Origin: Anthostomella pinea
Taxonomy: Eukaryota; Ascomycota; Sordariomycetes; Xylariales; Xylariaceae
Reading direction: 5' to 3'
Assembly (NCBI GenBank): GCA_963556695.1
Contig: CAUWAG010000010.1
Location: 2,480,001 to 2,544,000, forward strand
DNA length: 64,000 bases
The notes beneath the pieces are model-generated. The model did not search any database, was not told the DNA's origin, and saw only the letters and a list, made by a program, of their open reading frames with translations. Position numbers and translations under genes: made by a program. Every line of letters starts with the position of its first letter. The stretch's first letter is position 1. Below are positions 49,005-59,270 of the stretch, in pieces.

Positions 49005-51025
49005 AATTGCGGTGGTTGCTTGGACATATTCTTTGGGTTTCCATGAAATAATGATATAGACTCGCAAATGTCATTGGGTTTACAAGCCGTCGACCGACTT
49101 GGGTAGGTAGTCAATTGAAATGTTCCCAGAACTAACAGTGAATGCGGTGTGGGTGTGGGTGTGTGACACAAAGAGATCTTTACCGCCATGAGATCTTACC
49201 GCCATGAGATCTTCCCGCGATGGCTTTACCGAGGTGTGGTGATGCACTTGGGAGATCTCGGTAAGCTCGACCGACTCTCACCCGATAACGACCTGTACAT
49301 TTCCTCCCCCCGATCGTCGTCGCTTCTGTTTAGCTTGTACATGTGGTTGGGATAGGGTTGACCACAAAATTTGGTCCCGTCAAGTTGTTGACAGATGCGC
49401 CGAAGAAACCTTCCTTCTGGTGTGGATGCAGCCACGTGGGAGGTTATGCCACTGTACAGACGAAAGGGCATGCCATTCTAATAGGTCGGCCAGTTCCGAC
49501 GGCACAGTACATAAGGTCCCGACGGCACAATGAATCTCGACGGCACAGAACCTAAACCTCGACGGCACGGAATCTAAATCTCGACGGCATGCAGTTTTAC
49601 AAGTACGGAAGCCGCTAAGGTTAGTGTCATACTGTATACTTTCGACATGTGTCAAGAGTTGATTCTGTATAGCCCATGTTCTAATGGCGTTTCTGCATTT
49701 TTCGTTCCCATTTCAACACGTCGATTTGTCAAATGCCTGCCGTTCCGGATTCGTCGAGTCTGTGGTGCCAACTCCGTAACTAATGTCCGACGCCATTGGA
49801 TGGCAAGTCACAACATCGGCCCGAGCACGCGGAGAACGACAGTAATTTTGCGGACCTGGTTCCACAGAGAGATAGCCGGGAACTCGGCCTTCGCACGCCC
49901 GGATAGAGATTCCCACTTCCCGATTTCTAAGCATGTTTCCCCTGCGGCTCGTATGTCATCATGCGCAGAGTCCCAGCACGTCTATGAAATAATCGGACAT
50001 CTCTCTAGCTGTGCGGAACGGAAAGTTCGGGAGAAGAGTCCCTATCGTCAGTGCGACTTCACCTCACCTCCTGTGCACATGGCCGCGGCAATGCGCGATG
50101 GGCTCCAGCTGGGAGGATCAACCCCTTCTCGGGGATCCTCTGGTAATAATATACTCGGCCCGAGTCTTGATCCAAACTGCGGAGTTGATATGACTTAGTG
50201 CATTCCGTCAAAGGTGCGGCTCCGATACGTATAGTGGGTACATCGCAATGGAGTCGCGGTCCCGACAGCGAAGGATGATACGCAGCAGGCTCGTGGCAGG
50301 ATGCGGTTCGAATGCAATGCACAAAAATAGCATCCATCCGCGGGCTCAACTTCAATCCTCAAGCTGATCAGTGCTATAGTTATTACATTTAGAGTCCTTG
50401 TGTTCCCAATGAGGCTTCTCTTAGACCCCGTGCTATCAAGCAGTTGGAGTTCTTGGCTCCACATCCGACGCTCAGTCTACCACTGGGGAATGTCCGCCTT
50501 GGATGTCCTGATATTTTCAGTATGTGATGATAAGGCTGCGACAATCCTATCAGGATCCGAGGGAGCAACTTGAAATAAAGCTGCTGGAGGAGGTGCCGCG
50601 GCGGAGATGTGCCATCAAATTGATTATGGTCGGTCAAAATAGACAAACGTCTCCGCCGCATGGCCCAAATATAGAATCCCTCCCCCACAAGCTAAAATTC
50701 AGACCCCTGAGAGGCTGGGATCAAATCATGCGATCGAGCCCTACGCTGCCCTACAGTGACAGAGTGACTGCTGTAGCCTGGAATCCTTCGCGATCCTTGG
50801 ACTTTAGACGCACACGTCTGACGGCATGGAGGAAGCTTGAAGGAAGCTTGAAGTTCAAGGGTACGAGCGCGAGTGTCAGATCATGTCTTATAAGGGGATG
50901 ACGAGGTCGGAATCTTCGTCGGCTTCTTCACCACAAGTCATACATCCAGACCACAATTGACAACCAACCCGCCAGCCAACAGCCAAAAGCCAACAGCCAA
51001 TCCACCAGACACAGACATAGCGGAC
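49005..51025. other. Intergenic with a degenerate tandem repeat
   Basis: No supported gene. Contains the CGACGGCAC repeat annotated separately and paired copies of GAGATCTTACCGCCAT near 49180-49205. Confidence 0.5.
49497..49595. repeat. Degenerate 18-23 bp tandem repeat (CGACGGCAC core)
   Basis: Five copies of CGACGGCA(C/T) spaced 18-23 bp apart, the middle ones followed by (A/G)GAA(C/T)CTAAA. The copies have diverged but are clearly related. Confidence 0.8.
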
Positions 51026-51421
51026 ATGCAGTTCTTCACCACCGCCCAAGCCGCCGTCCTGTTCGGCCTGGCCCTGGCGAGCCCCGCGCACCCCCCGATC
51101 TACGGCGCCGCCAGGCCCAGCAAACGGTACGTGTTCCCCCGTTCATGCACCAGTTTTACCAGCCCGCTGGGCCGCCCAACTCGCCGAACCCTGACTCCTG
51201 CTCGAATACTCACCCATCCAAACAAACAACGAGAGCTGACCTACCCGAACAGCGAGAACGTACCCGACTGCCCTGCCAGCTACAGCCGGGTCTCTCTGGA
51301 GGACTGCAACAGCTTCTGCAGGAGCATACCCAACGGGGGGGACTGCGAGCAATGGGGCGCGGTCGACAGCCATATGTGGTGGTGTCCTGATTGGCCTACC
51401 GACTGCGAGTTAGAGCTATAA
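51026..51421 (+). CDS. Small secreted cysteine-rich protein with Kex2 site
   Basis: Exons 51026-51126 and 51253-51421 give 89 residues. The 126-bp intron has donor GTACGT, branch GCTGAC and acceptor CAG. Signal peptide MQFFTTAQAAVLFGLALAS, then a short propeptide ending in SKR (Kex2-type dibasic site, residues 33-34), then a mature peptide of 55 residues with six cysteines (about positions 40, 52, 56, 65, 78, 85) and an aromatic C-terminal half (HMWWCPDWP). The size, secretion and even Cys count fit a disulfide-rich secreted peptide or candidate effector. No named family is recognised. The intron length is a multiple of three and has no stop, so a retained-intron form would still be open. The upstream ATG at 50957 is in frame but would hide the signal peptide. 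Confidence 0.75.
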   Translation: MQFFTTAQAAVLFGLALASPAHPPIYGAARPSKRYVFPRSCTSFTSPLGRPTRRTLTPARILTHPNKQRELTYPNSENVPDCPASYSRVSLEDCNSFCRSIPNGGDCEQWGAVDSHMWWCPDWPTDCELEL

Positions 51422-52239
51422 CTACAAACCTAACTTCATAATGCTGGCATCTTTTGGGCGGGGAATCTAGGGAAGATTGAGGGCTTGATAGGGTTATTAT
51501 GGCGCTGGGGTGTGTAATGTCGGAGTTGAAGGAGTGTGCGATGGTTGCCTTTTGGATGTGTTATAATGTTTATTTTCTATTCTCGGATCAATTCGACGTT
51601 CTCGCGGTGTTGGTGTACCTTCGCTGCCCAGCATGGCGATACGATTCGGTGATGAGCGATGTTGGTCTCGGCGGTCTCAGGGAGACCGCGTTTAGCAACA
51701 GCGAAGGCATGCCCATGGCGGATGGAGCGGTTCATGTCCCATTCCGAGTCATAGGCATCACAGAAAGTAGATCGGGCACTACCGCTGAAAAGAGTGCATG
51801 CATGAAACTGTTCGGAGGATACCTGTCGTTTGGGAATTTGGGTCTGAGTGGCTTGCTCCTACTCACACTTCGAGGGCACTGCGAGTAATTGGACTTGGAG
51901 TTTTCTCTAAAAGTCTACTCTTTGGAGACGACCTCTCTGAGAACGGTAAATTCACAAACCCCACCAAAAGAGTATGAGATAGGGTGTCGGCTTCGAGTAG
52001 CGACGCGATGACTGTCATCAGTGGGCGAGTTCTTATTCATCCAGCGCCGAGTAGCTATCTTGAAATCCATTCAGGATGAACAGAGACCACCTCCAACGTG
52101 GTGCACACGCCCAATACCAAATCACCTAGTCTGCAATGCCCAATCTCTTAGGCGATCACTATACCTGATTTTGCCCTCTGAGTAGCAGTACGCGAGGCCC
52201 CCAACCCCAGGCCTCAAACTACCAGACCATTCCAGTGGT
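51422..52239. other. Intergenic, no supported gene
   Basis: A plus frame of 129 codons (51499-51888) is open but has no recognisable feature and follows the small secreted gene directly, so it is probably 3' UTR or spacer. Confidence 0.5.
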
Positions 52240-53913
52240 CTATATCTTGACACCTTGCTTATTGGCCTTATTCTCGTACAGCCACGCCAGGTACATCAGT
52301 CTATCCTCGGCTGACTCGCCATCGAAGAGCTTCATCTCGTCATCCGTCAGCCAGACCTTCTTCATCCTGTTGGCACTCTCCTTTGTCAATGTCATGCGCT
52401 TGCCAACGCGAGGACCCCCATAGTGTCTGTACAGTCCCCTGTCCCGGAGCCGCGCAACCTCTGCGTTGCACTCTTCCTTGGCCTTGGACAGTATTGTCGT
52501 TCGCAGTTCGTCGAATGCATCGTCTGGCTTGCTTAGGAGATCCTGCAACGACACGTTACGAGACTTCATCCAGGTCAAAATCGCGTTCATCATCGCGGTC
52601 GTGACGCTTTGGCGTATCTTGAGGGCAGCATACAAAGGCTGATCCGAGGCGTACTCCTTCATGACAACTCGGCTGAGTCCTCCAGTTTTATCGGCCACGT
52701 CGATGATCCTCTCGCAACGATGCTGCACGAAGTGGTTCCATGACACCATTGGCTCCTGCCAGCCGAACTGTTCTCCCGCGAAGTCGATGGCGACTTTCAG
52801 TTGCGAACCCAGCGAGGCAACAAAAAGACCATGATGTTTCAACATGTTGAATTGCCCCGCAACTTCTCGCTCGCTGCAAGTTTCCTTCTCATAGCCGAAC
52901 AACGCGTTCTTGGGGAGAACGTAAATCTCCTGAATCCCGTCGCATAGTGCTGTACTCTTTAGCTTTGTTGACGAGCAACGGGTGTGGGGATGCTCACGTG
53001 TGATGAAGGCGTTGAGGATAGCCAGTCCTGCCGCAGCATTGAAAGAGCGTTCCTCGCCCAGGTCGTGAAGAACGGCCATGGCGTGGTTATGGTCTTCGAA
53101 GTGACTTCGGTCAAACGATGTGACGGCAAATTCCCACGGAAGCAGGATTCGAGGCGTGGGGGTGTCCAGGATACTGCCACCATGCCATCATGGGTAGTGA
53201 CCTTACGGATTGGTGTACTCATCCACGTCACTTCAGCGGCGGCTGCGAAGAGATCCCGTGCAAGGTGGACGGCGCGATTGAGGCGCTGCAAGGGCTTGTA
53301 CACCTTCCTGTGGGAACTACAATGCGCCTTTTGGCAGTCGGCGTTGCAATAGGAGGTTACAATGACAGGATGGCCGTTCTCTGTGATCAAGCATCTGCTG
53401 CATCGCAATGAGGCAGACGACGCACCGCACTGGGTACAGCATTTGGCGGTGGTGAGCTCCTCGGGCAGGTAATCGCACGACTGTTTTCTATCGCAAGCAA
53501 TGCCGACATGGAGCTTGTGAGAGGCGGGTGGAAATTCGGCATCGCGACGGCCTTGAACAACCCACATCATGTAGGCAAGGTATTCCGAGTTGCGAACCTC
53601 TTCGGGGATGAAATAGGCCAGACGCATTTCGGACGACACCACTAGCCAGCCACGACTGCAAAACTAACGCCGTTGCCGTGTAGGGAACGGCACCGCTGGG
53701 ATAAGTAGCATTCAGTGTGCCTGCACAAGTCGCCGCAAAAGACAAGCAAAGCGGGTCACGCTCGAATCGCGGCTGCATCGCGGCGGCCTGAAACTTGACT
53801 AGAGCGGTTTGGTATCGGTTACGCCGAATATCGCTATCCAGTTTCCTGTCCTCGTACGGACTAGGCAGGCTTTTGAGCAAGATGGCGACTGGGTGCATAT
53901 TTGTGGTGTCCAT
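52240..53913 (-). pseudogene. MYND zinc-finger protein with frame breaks
   Basis: Three minus frames in sequence cover one protein of about 550 residues from ATG 53913 (MDTTNMHPV) to the stop at 52240. The MYND finger is in the middle piece: CTQCG, CSRC, YCNADCQKAHCSSH. The last zinc ligand expected after HRKV is Tyr (codon 53300-53298), one G-to-A change from Cys. The first frame change is at 53640-53655, where GGCT is doubled; counting it once restores the frame. The second is between about 53215 and 53150; after it the reading continues ILLPWEFAVTSFDRSHFEDH. Introns were tried at both sites and none fits well. MYND proteins in fungi mediate protein-protein contacts, often in transcription. 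This copy is either decayed or mis-sequenced. Confidence 0.6.
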
Positions 53914-54593
53914 GTCGGCTGTCGTGGCCAGCTCTCTTAGCGGTACTCACGCGGTTAGCCTTGTAAGAACTGAAGTGATAACAGGAGCAAATCAGCTGGA
54001 CTTGTGTCTTCGTTGGATGTTGGAGACGACCTTCGGAGTTGAAGATCAGATGGCGCGTAAGTGCAGTGGCGCTATCAGGTGTGAGGTCCTGATGGCAGGC
54101 TCGAGAATCTGAGGACCTGCGCGTTGCTTCCTCGTCAATTGAGTACCTAAAACGGTTGCAGGATAATGGAGAGTTGAAGTGTCGAGGCGAGAAATATGAA
54201 GGATGTGTCTTTCTTTAGCTTGTGAAGGGACTGGTGGTCATGTGTGTGGGAGGCGAGTGATGATAGTGGGAAGGCAGCAGCGATTTGTAATTTGCAAGGT
54301 GCGAGGTTCAAGTCTGGAAACCGCGGGCCAACGCACCAGCACAATTGATCCAGAGGAGGTACTGGGAACTATGTGCGATGTTCGGGTAGAAGCTGGGTAA
54401 CATGTGGGAAGTACGTGCATCTTTCGTCTGTGGGGGCGGAGTGCCGTACGGAGTAAAGGTCGTCTATGACTTGCGCGATGCCACGAAGGCCCGGTGATCT
54501 AGGCGAGAAAGTGGGCGAGACTTGAGAAGAAAGTAGCTACCACAGGAAGCTACCACAGGAATGTGGTCGGAGTGGTGTGGAACTGGGCTAATA
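53914..54593. other. Spacer up to the DNA transposon
   Basis: No gene of its own. The final 40 bp before the TA target may be the 3' end of a Cys-rich exon split by the transposon (see 56831-56980). Confidence 0.5.
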
Positions 54594-54682
54594 CCATCCG
54601 ACCCCCCGAACCGGCACACCCCCCCAACCGGCACAGCCAAACCCCACAATCACCACCAAAAGTCCCCTTACTCACTTACACG
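54594..54682 (+). repeat. Left terminal inverted repeat
   Basis: Matches the complement of 56739-56828 with a few substitutions and small indels, from CCATCCGACC to CACTTACACG. Confidence 0.92.
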
Positions 54683-54866
54683 GATTACAGCCCTTTTTGA
54701 GGGTATCTAGACTTTCTTTAGATGGTTAGATAGCCCTTTTCTTGGTGTTTAGCGGAATGTAGATTATTTAATTGCTGGGCCATCGGTATCGGCATTTAGC
54801 AGCCTCTGTGCCCCGCCCTTAAATGCAAATTTGCTATAGAATTCTCTCTGTGAGCCCCTGTCCCTC

Positions 54867-56675
54867 ATGCACCACAGCATCCTGAAGCCAGCCACGATGC
54901 CTCCGCCCACGTATACAGAGGATGATGTGGTGGATGCCTACCTAGACGTCACAGATAATGGCATGTCCGTGAGAAAATCTAGCCAAAAATACGGCGTCCC
55001 GGCCAGCACGCTGTCAGCACGCATAAGGGGGAGAGGGACTAAAACGGAGGCTCACACCACCGAGCAGAGAATTTCTCCCGAGCAAGAAAGCAAGGTAGCA
55101 GCCTGGATATTGCGCCAGGAGACTTTGGGGCTTGCCCCTTCTCACTCAGCCGTCAGGGAAATTGTGATAGAACTCCTAAAAAGAAAGGGGGATTTCGCAC
55201 CACTTGGGAACCACTATATGGACAGCTTTAAACGACGCAACCCTACCATTCAGACTAAAATCGGCAAGCGAATGGAATCCGCTCGGTTTAAGGGGTTTAC
55301 CCCTAAGTCTGTGAACTGGTTCTTCAACATCTTGGAGGACTACGGCTGGGTGAAGCCAGAAAATACGTACAATGTCGATAAGGGCGGCATCATGTCGGGT
55401 TTTGGTAACTCTTTCGAGCCCCCTACCCTCATAGTCAACTAACTACCCTTATAGGCATCGATTCCCTAGTTCTGGGAAGTTCTGAGACGAGGAAAGCTTT
55501 CCTAAAGAGCCCCCAGGGCCGCTCGTGGACATCTTTCATCGAGACCATTTCAGCTACCGGTAGAGTACTCAAACCAGGCTTGATTTTCAAGGGAAAAGAT
55601 CTTCAAGCACAGTGGTTCCTCGAGGAATTCCAGAAGATAGCCGACTGGTACTATATAACGTCGGAAAACGGCTGGACCAGTAACGATATCGCCTGCCAGT
55701 GGCTTGAGCACGTTTTCATACCACAAGTAGATGAAATTCGTGGCCAGGAGCAGTGGGAACCAGTCCTTTTGATCCTAGATGGCCATGGTAGCCATACCTC
55801 CGTACGTACACCAATTTTTTCTATTTTATTTACTGGTTATTTAATTTATTCCGATTTAAACAGTAATTGACTGTAGAAAGGACGAATTTATGATGCGGTG
55901 TTATTTTGCCAATATCTTGCTATGCTTTTTCCCAGCACATACCAGCTATGGAATGCAACCACTGGATAACGGCCCCTATAACGCCCTCAAGTCCTACTAC
56001 CAGAGATTCCTTACCCAGTTAAATTCTCTGACTGGTTCCTCTCCTGTTAATAAGATCAACTTTATCCGCTGTTATAGCAAGGCAAGGGACATGGCGTTTA
56101 CGCCAAAAAACATCCGCTCGGGCTTCCGAGTAACGGGGTGCTACCCAATTAGCCACAAAAAGTGTCTAGACCATCCAGAAATCCAAGAAGACAAGCGGAA
56201 GACCCCCGAGCCGGAAGAACAGGAAGACTCGGAGCCGGAGGACCAACAGACCCCTACCACGAGCCGGCAAATCCGGGATTTTGGGAAGAACCGATCCCCA
56301 GCCACTTGGCTGAAGTTCCGGAAGATCTCCCATGCCTTTGAGAACCAGGAGACGGAGCTGGCCATAAAAGACCAGAAGATCAGGGCCCTGGAGGCTGAAC
56401 TGGAGCGGCTACGGCCCAAGAAGAGGAAGAAGATACTAAATCCCAACAAAAAGTTCATGACAATGGTAAAAATACTAGCCCAGGGTGGTAATCCGTTAGT
56501 TCCGGTTGCTGTAGAGTCTTCTTCTTCTTCTTCAGAGTCGGAGGTTGTTGAAGACGGGGTGGAGGAGGACGAGGAGGTTGCGGACGCTGAGGAGGCTGTA
56601 GAAGCCCCTGTTGCAAAAGCCCAGATGACTAGATCTGGGCGGTCAATCCGGGCGCCGGCTAGATACGTTGATTGA
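54867..56675 (+). CDS. pogo/Fot1-like DDE transposase, two introns
   Basis: Exons 54867-55404, 55455-55801 and 55881-56675 join to 559 residues without a stop. Intron 1 (50 bp: GTAACT, CTAACT branch, TAG) removes the stop at 55439 and joins SGFG to IDSLVLGSS. Intron 2 (79 bp: GTACGT, TTGACT, AAG) joins GHGSHTS to DEFMMRC, the expected family text. Parts: Psq-type helix-turn-helix (MSVRKSSQKYGVPASTLSAR), CENP-B/Tc5-type DNA-binding helix (about 75-135), then the DDE_1 catalytic core with Asp in YNVDKGG, Asp in LILDGHGSH and Asp in QPLDNGPY. The C-terminus has a coiled coil (AIKDQKIRALEAELERL), a basic RPKKRKK nuclear signal, a Ser/acidic tract and the ending RSGRSIRAPARY. The second Met (54897, MPPPTYTEDD) is the more usual start. 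Confidence 0.9.
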
Positions 56676-56738
56676 GCAGCCAAAACACCACAGAATGATA
56701 ATTTTGCTGATTTTTTCGACCCTATACAGCCTCAAATG

Positions 56739-56828
56739 CGTGTAAGTGAGTAGGGGGGTCTTTTGGTGGTGGTGGCGGGGTTTGGCTGTGCCGGTAGTGG
56801 GGGTGTGCCGGTTCGGGGGGTCGGATGG
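56739..56828 (-). repeat. Right terminal inverted repeat
   Basis: Complement of the left repeat; the same terminal 20 bp and the same order of GGCACA subrepeats, slightly diverged inside. Confidence 0.92.
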
Positions 56829-56830
56829 TA

Positions 56831-56980
56831 ACGTATTGTCGGGCTCTAAGTAGAAGCACATGTCTGGTTGGCAGAAGCAGGGGTCTTGAGACACGGCGAT
56901 GGGGCACCGCCGTCGTACAAAGTTGAGGCTCGTGTTGAATGGCACGCAAGCCATCGTGGCGTCAGGGAGGTGGCAGTGCA
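56831..56980 (-). pseudogene. Cys-rich exon split by the transposon, hypothetical
   Basis: On the minus strand an intron-like 3' end (CTAAT, then CCCCTTTTCAG) precedes an open frame with six closely spaced cysteines (HCHLPDATMAC, RRRC, DPCFCQPDMC). The frame runs into the right end of the transposon. If the element and one TA are removed, it continues in frame into 54591-54550 and stops at TAG after 15 further codons. The Cys pattern suggests a secreted or metal-binding protein, but no upstream signal peptide or first exon was found, and no family is recognised. Confidence 0.3.
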
Positions 56981-57423
56981 CTGAAAAGGGGTATTAGGGC
57001 ATCTTGGGACCACCTAGCAGCATCAGCAGAGACTTCACAACAACAGATTCATCAGATTCAGCAACAATATACACGAATATCAACTATATGAACCATATCC
57101 GCACTATTTAACAGCTCACTTCTTCGATATGAATGCCATCTATCTTGGGCTTACCACGTCACTCTATGTCCAAGAACTATAAGAGTACCAGTATCAGAGG
57201 CATCATGCTTTGGTCCCTCTACCGCTCGCGAGCGACTTCTCGCATTGGGATTTGCGATTGATGCGGACTCATTCCCTTACGGCTGAAGAGCTTGATGATA
57301 AAATGAATCATTCACTTTCCTGCACGTCCGCAGACGATGATCTTCTGATCGATGGTAGTCAGGATCGGGGCAGGAGACATGGGATCTATCAAAACGTAAC
57401 AGGTGAGAGCAATCACCAGGGGC
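56981..57423. other. Spacer between DNA transposon and copia LTR
   Basis: A plus frame from about 57024 to 57446 is open apart from one TAA and reads into the LTR; no family recognised. Nothing else is supported. The last bases (GGGGC, 57419-57423) may be one copy of the 5-bp target duplication of the copia element. Confidence 0.4.
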
Positions 57424-57550
57424 TGTTAGATTTGAGCCAATCGTGAGGTTGAAGTGTATGTGTGTATTCTGTGTCCTTGAAGTGTCCCTGTGCGACCGTG
57501 GCAGCTTTTTGCCAGAGGGGGCTGGATCGGGACGGAACAACTAGGTTCCG
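57424..57550 (-). repeat. Ty1/copia 3' LTR, outer part (127 bp)
   Basis: Begins TGTTAGAT on the plus strand, which pairs with ATCCAACA at 63195-63202 as the inverted LTR ends (one mismatch). It is separated from the rest of the LTR by the LINE. The two parts add up to 173 bp counting the duplicated target once. Confidence 0.75.
57539..57550. repeat. LINE target-site duplication, left copy
   Basis: AACTAGGTTCCG, identical to 63145-63156. Confidence 0.85.
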
Positions 57551-57587
57551 CTAACCAACCACCTTGCAAAAACAACTATTTTTCTTG

Positions 57588-57607
57588 GCGCCCCACTGTT
57601 AGGGCGC
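57588..57607 (+). other. GC hairpin in LINE 5' leader
   Basis: GCGCCC (57588-57593) and GGGCGC (57602-57607) form a perfect six-pair stem around an eight-base loop, about 37 bp from the LINE 5' end. Confidence 0.6.
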
Positions 57608-57935
57608 AACCTCTATATCTGCACTAAAGCAGGCATTTGTCTCAGTATCTGACTATCCTTGCCAAGGCACAGAAAAATTTTCTCACAAGCTGGATGGCAC
57701 CCCTTCATGATAGGCCCCCAAATACGTCAGTGGCTGTCCCAAAGACGACTACTGGCAGCGTGTTCAAATCCCCAGTCCCTAAAAGAACATATAGCCCGGC
57801 AACCCCAAGCAGGCTCCGCCAGCACTGCTCGACGACATCAACAGCAGCCCGTCACAGGTCTCTGAGGCTGACTTCACCACTGTTTCCCCTCTGAAAAGAA
57901 AATCCCGAAATATCAATAATAGCAGCACCATTGAT

Positions 57936-59270
57936 ATGGAATCACCTCAGTCAATCGAAATCCTTACAGACCAAGTCATTAGAGGTGATGTAAGGAACAA
58001 AGTCTCTTCTTCAGAATGCCAGGACCAAGTTGCCAAAATACTGGCTAAAGACAAGCATCTCTATGAAGCCAGGATAACAATGTTTCAGGAGTGTGCTGCA
58101 GCAGTCGATAAGACACTTAAGAAAGCTGGAACTGAATTATACTCTCATGCCAAGGAGTTCAGCGCTTTCTTCTCCAAATGCCTGAATGAGTGGCTGGAAA
58201 CCCGAGATCCGCCCAAAAAAAAGACCACTCCTGGCGGGACAGGGATAGGGAAGCCCACCATGACCTTCGCCCAAGCTGTCTCCTCTGGCCAACGACAGCA
58301 TCCATGGACAGTCAACACTACCATGAAAAAAACACAGCCTGGCGCCCTTATCACTGCCAACCAACTGAAGAAGAAGCAGGATGACCTCCGGGTCTTTGTC
58401 CGCATGGATAATAGCCACTTAGAGCCTTATAGAATCAAGTTTATACTGAATAGAAGACTTAAGCTCTACCCTCAGGAGCTTAGAGAAGTGATACGGTGTC
58501 CTTCTGGATTTACCTTACACCTAAAGGACAAGCCAACTCAGGCTAAGCTTCTGGCTTTCTAAGAAGAAATTGCCGACATTCTTAAGGCACAAAAGATTGA
58601 GACCCACACAGTCTGGCATCATTACAAGGTCGATGGATGCCCAAGAAAGGTCATCAGTGCAGAAGGGTTCACAATCGATATTACCGACACTATTGTTGCC
58701 GATGAAGTTGAAGCCCAAATAGGCGACAGACCTCTGAGGTGCATACTCTCAAAGAACACGACTGATTCTGATCCAGAAACCACGTGGATAATCTCTCTGC
58801 CCAGTGCAGCAAGGAAACCATTCACGCTTTTTGCCCACTCAATGACCTCAAGGCATATTCAACACACCCCCAAGGTTCACCAGTGTGCAAGCTGCTTCAG
58901 ATACCATGGTAGGAATTACTGATGCGAAAAGCAAGTATGTGCACACTGTGCCAACACAGTACACCAGGGAGAGTGCAAAAAACCAATCCCAAAGTGTGTC
59001 AATTACAAAGGACCTCATGCTGCCAATTTCAATAAATGCCCTACCCGCCCTAAGGTTATGAAAGGTACCATCCATAAGCACACATGGGAGCAAATCCAGG
59101 AAATAAGGCTAGCCAGAGAAAGAGCCAGATCCAAGGCCTTCAATGAAGCAGGAAGAAACCAAGCTGGGTCAACACCCAGCAATAATAGCAAAGACACCAC
59201 AATGCAAATCGACACAACAGATACAACTCATCCCAGAGATGCCGATACCATTGTTGTCAGTCAATGTTAG
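57936..59270 (+). pseudogene. LINE ORF1 (gag-like, zinc knuckles)
   Basis: From ATG 57936 the frame is 444 codons with two internal stops, TAA at 58560 and TGA at 58920. Upstream the same frame is open back to about 57795 (DDINSSPSQVSEAD), so the true start may be earlier. Parts: a helical N-terminal domain, a Lys-rich central region, and two to three zinc knuckles near the end (CASCFRYH, CAHCANTVHQGEC, CVNYKGPH). In the third knuckle the second Cys is Tyr, again a single transition. The product would coat LINE RNA. It overlaps ORF2 by a few bases at 59264-59270, where ATGTTAG holds both the ORF2 start and the ORF1 stop. Confidence 0.8.

Larger units (their letters stand above)
54594..56828 (+). 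mobile_element. pogo/Fot1-like DNA transposon, apparently complete
   Basis: A 2235-bp element bounded by TA on both sides (54592-54593 and 56829-56830), as expected for Tc1/mariner-type insertion. The terminal inverted repeats are about 90 bp and begin CCATCCGACCCCCCGAACCG at both ends. Each contains two copies of ACCGGCACA-like subrepeats that may bind the transposase. One spliced transposase gene fills the interior. No frame break was found. Confidence 0.9.

Noticed and set aside
51499..51888. 129-codon plus frame after the secreted protein gene
   Set aside because: Starts within about 80 bp of the previous stop, no motif; more likely 3' UTR.
55434..55890. Transposase first taken as a frameshifted pseudogene
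   Set aside because: Two canonical introns explain both interruptions and restore expected family sequence at each junction.
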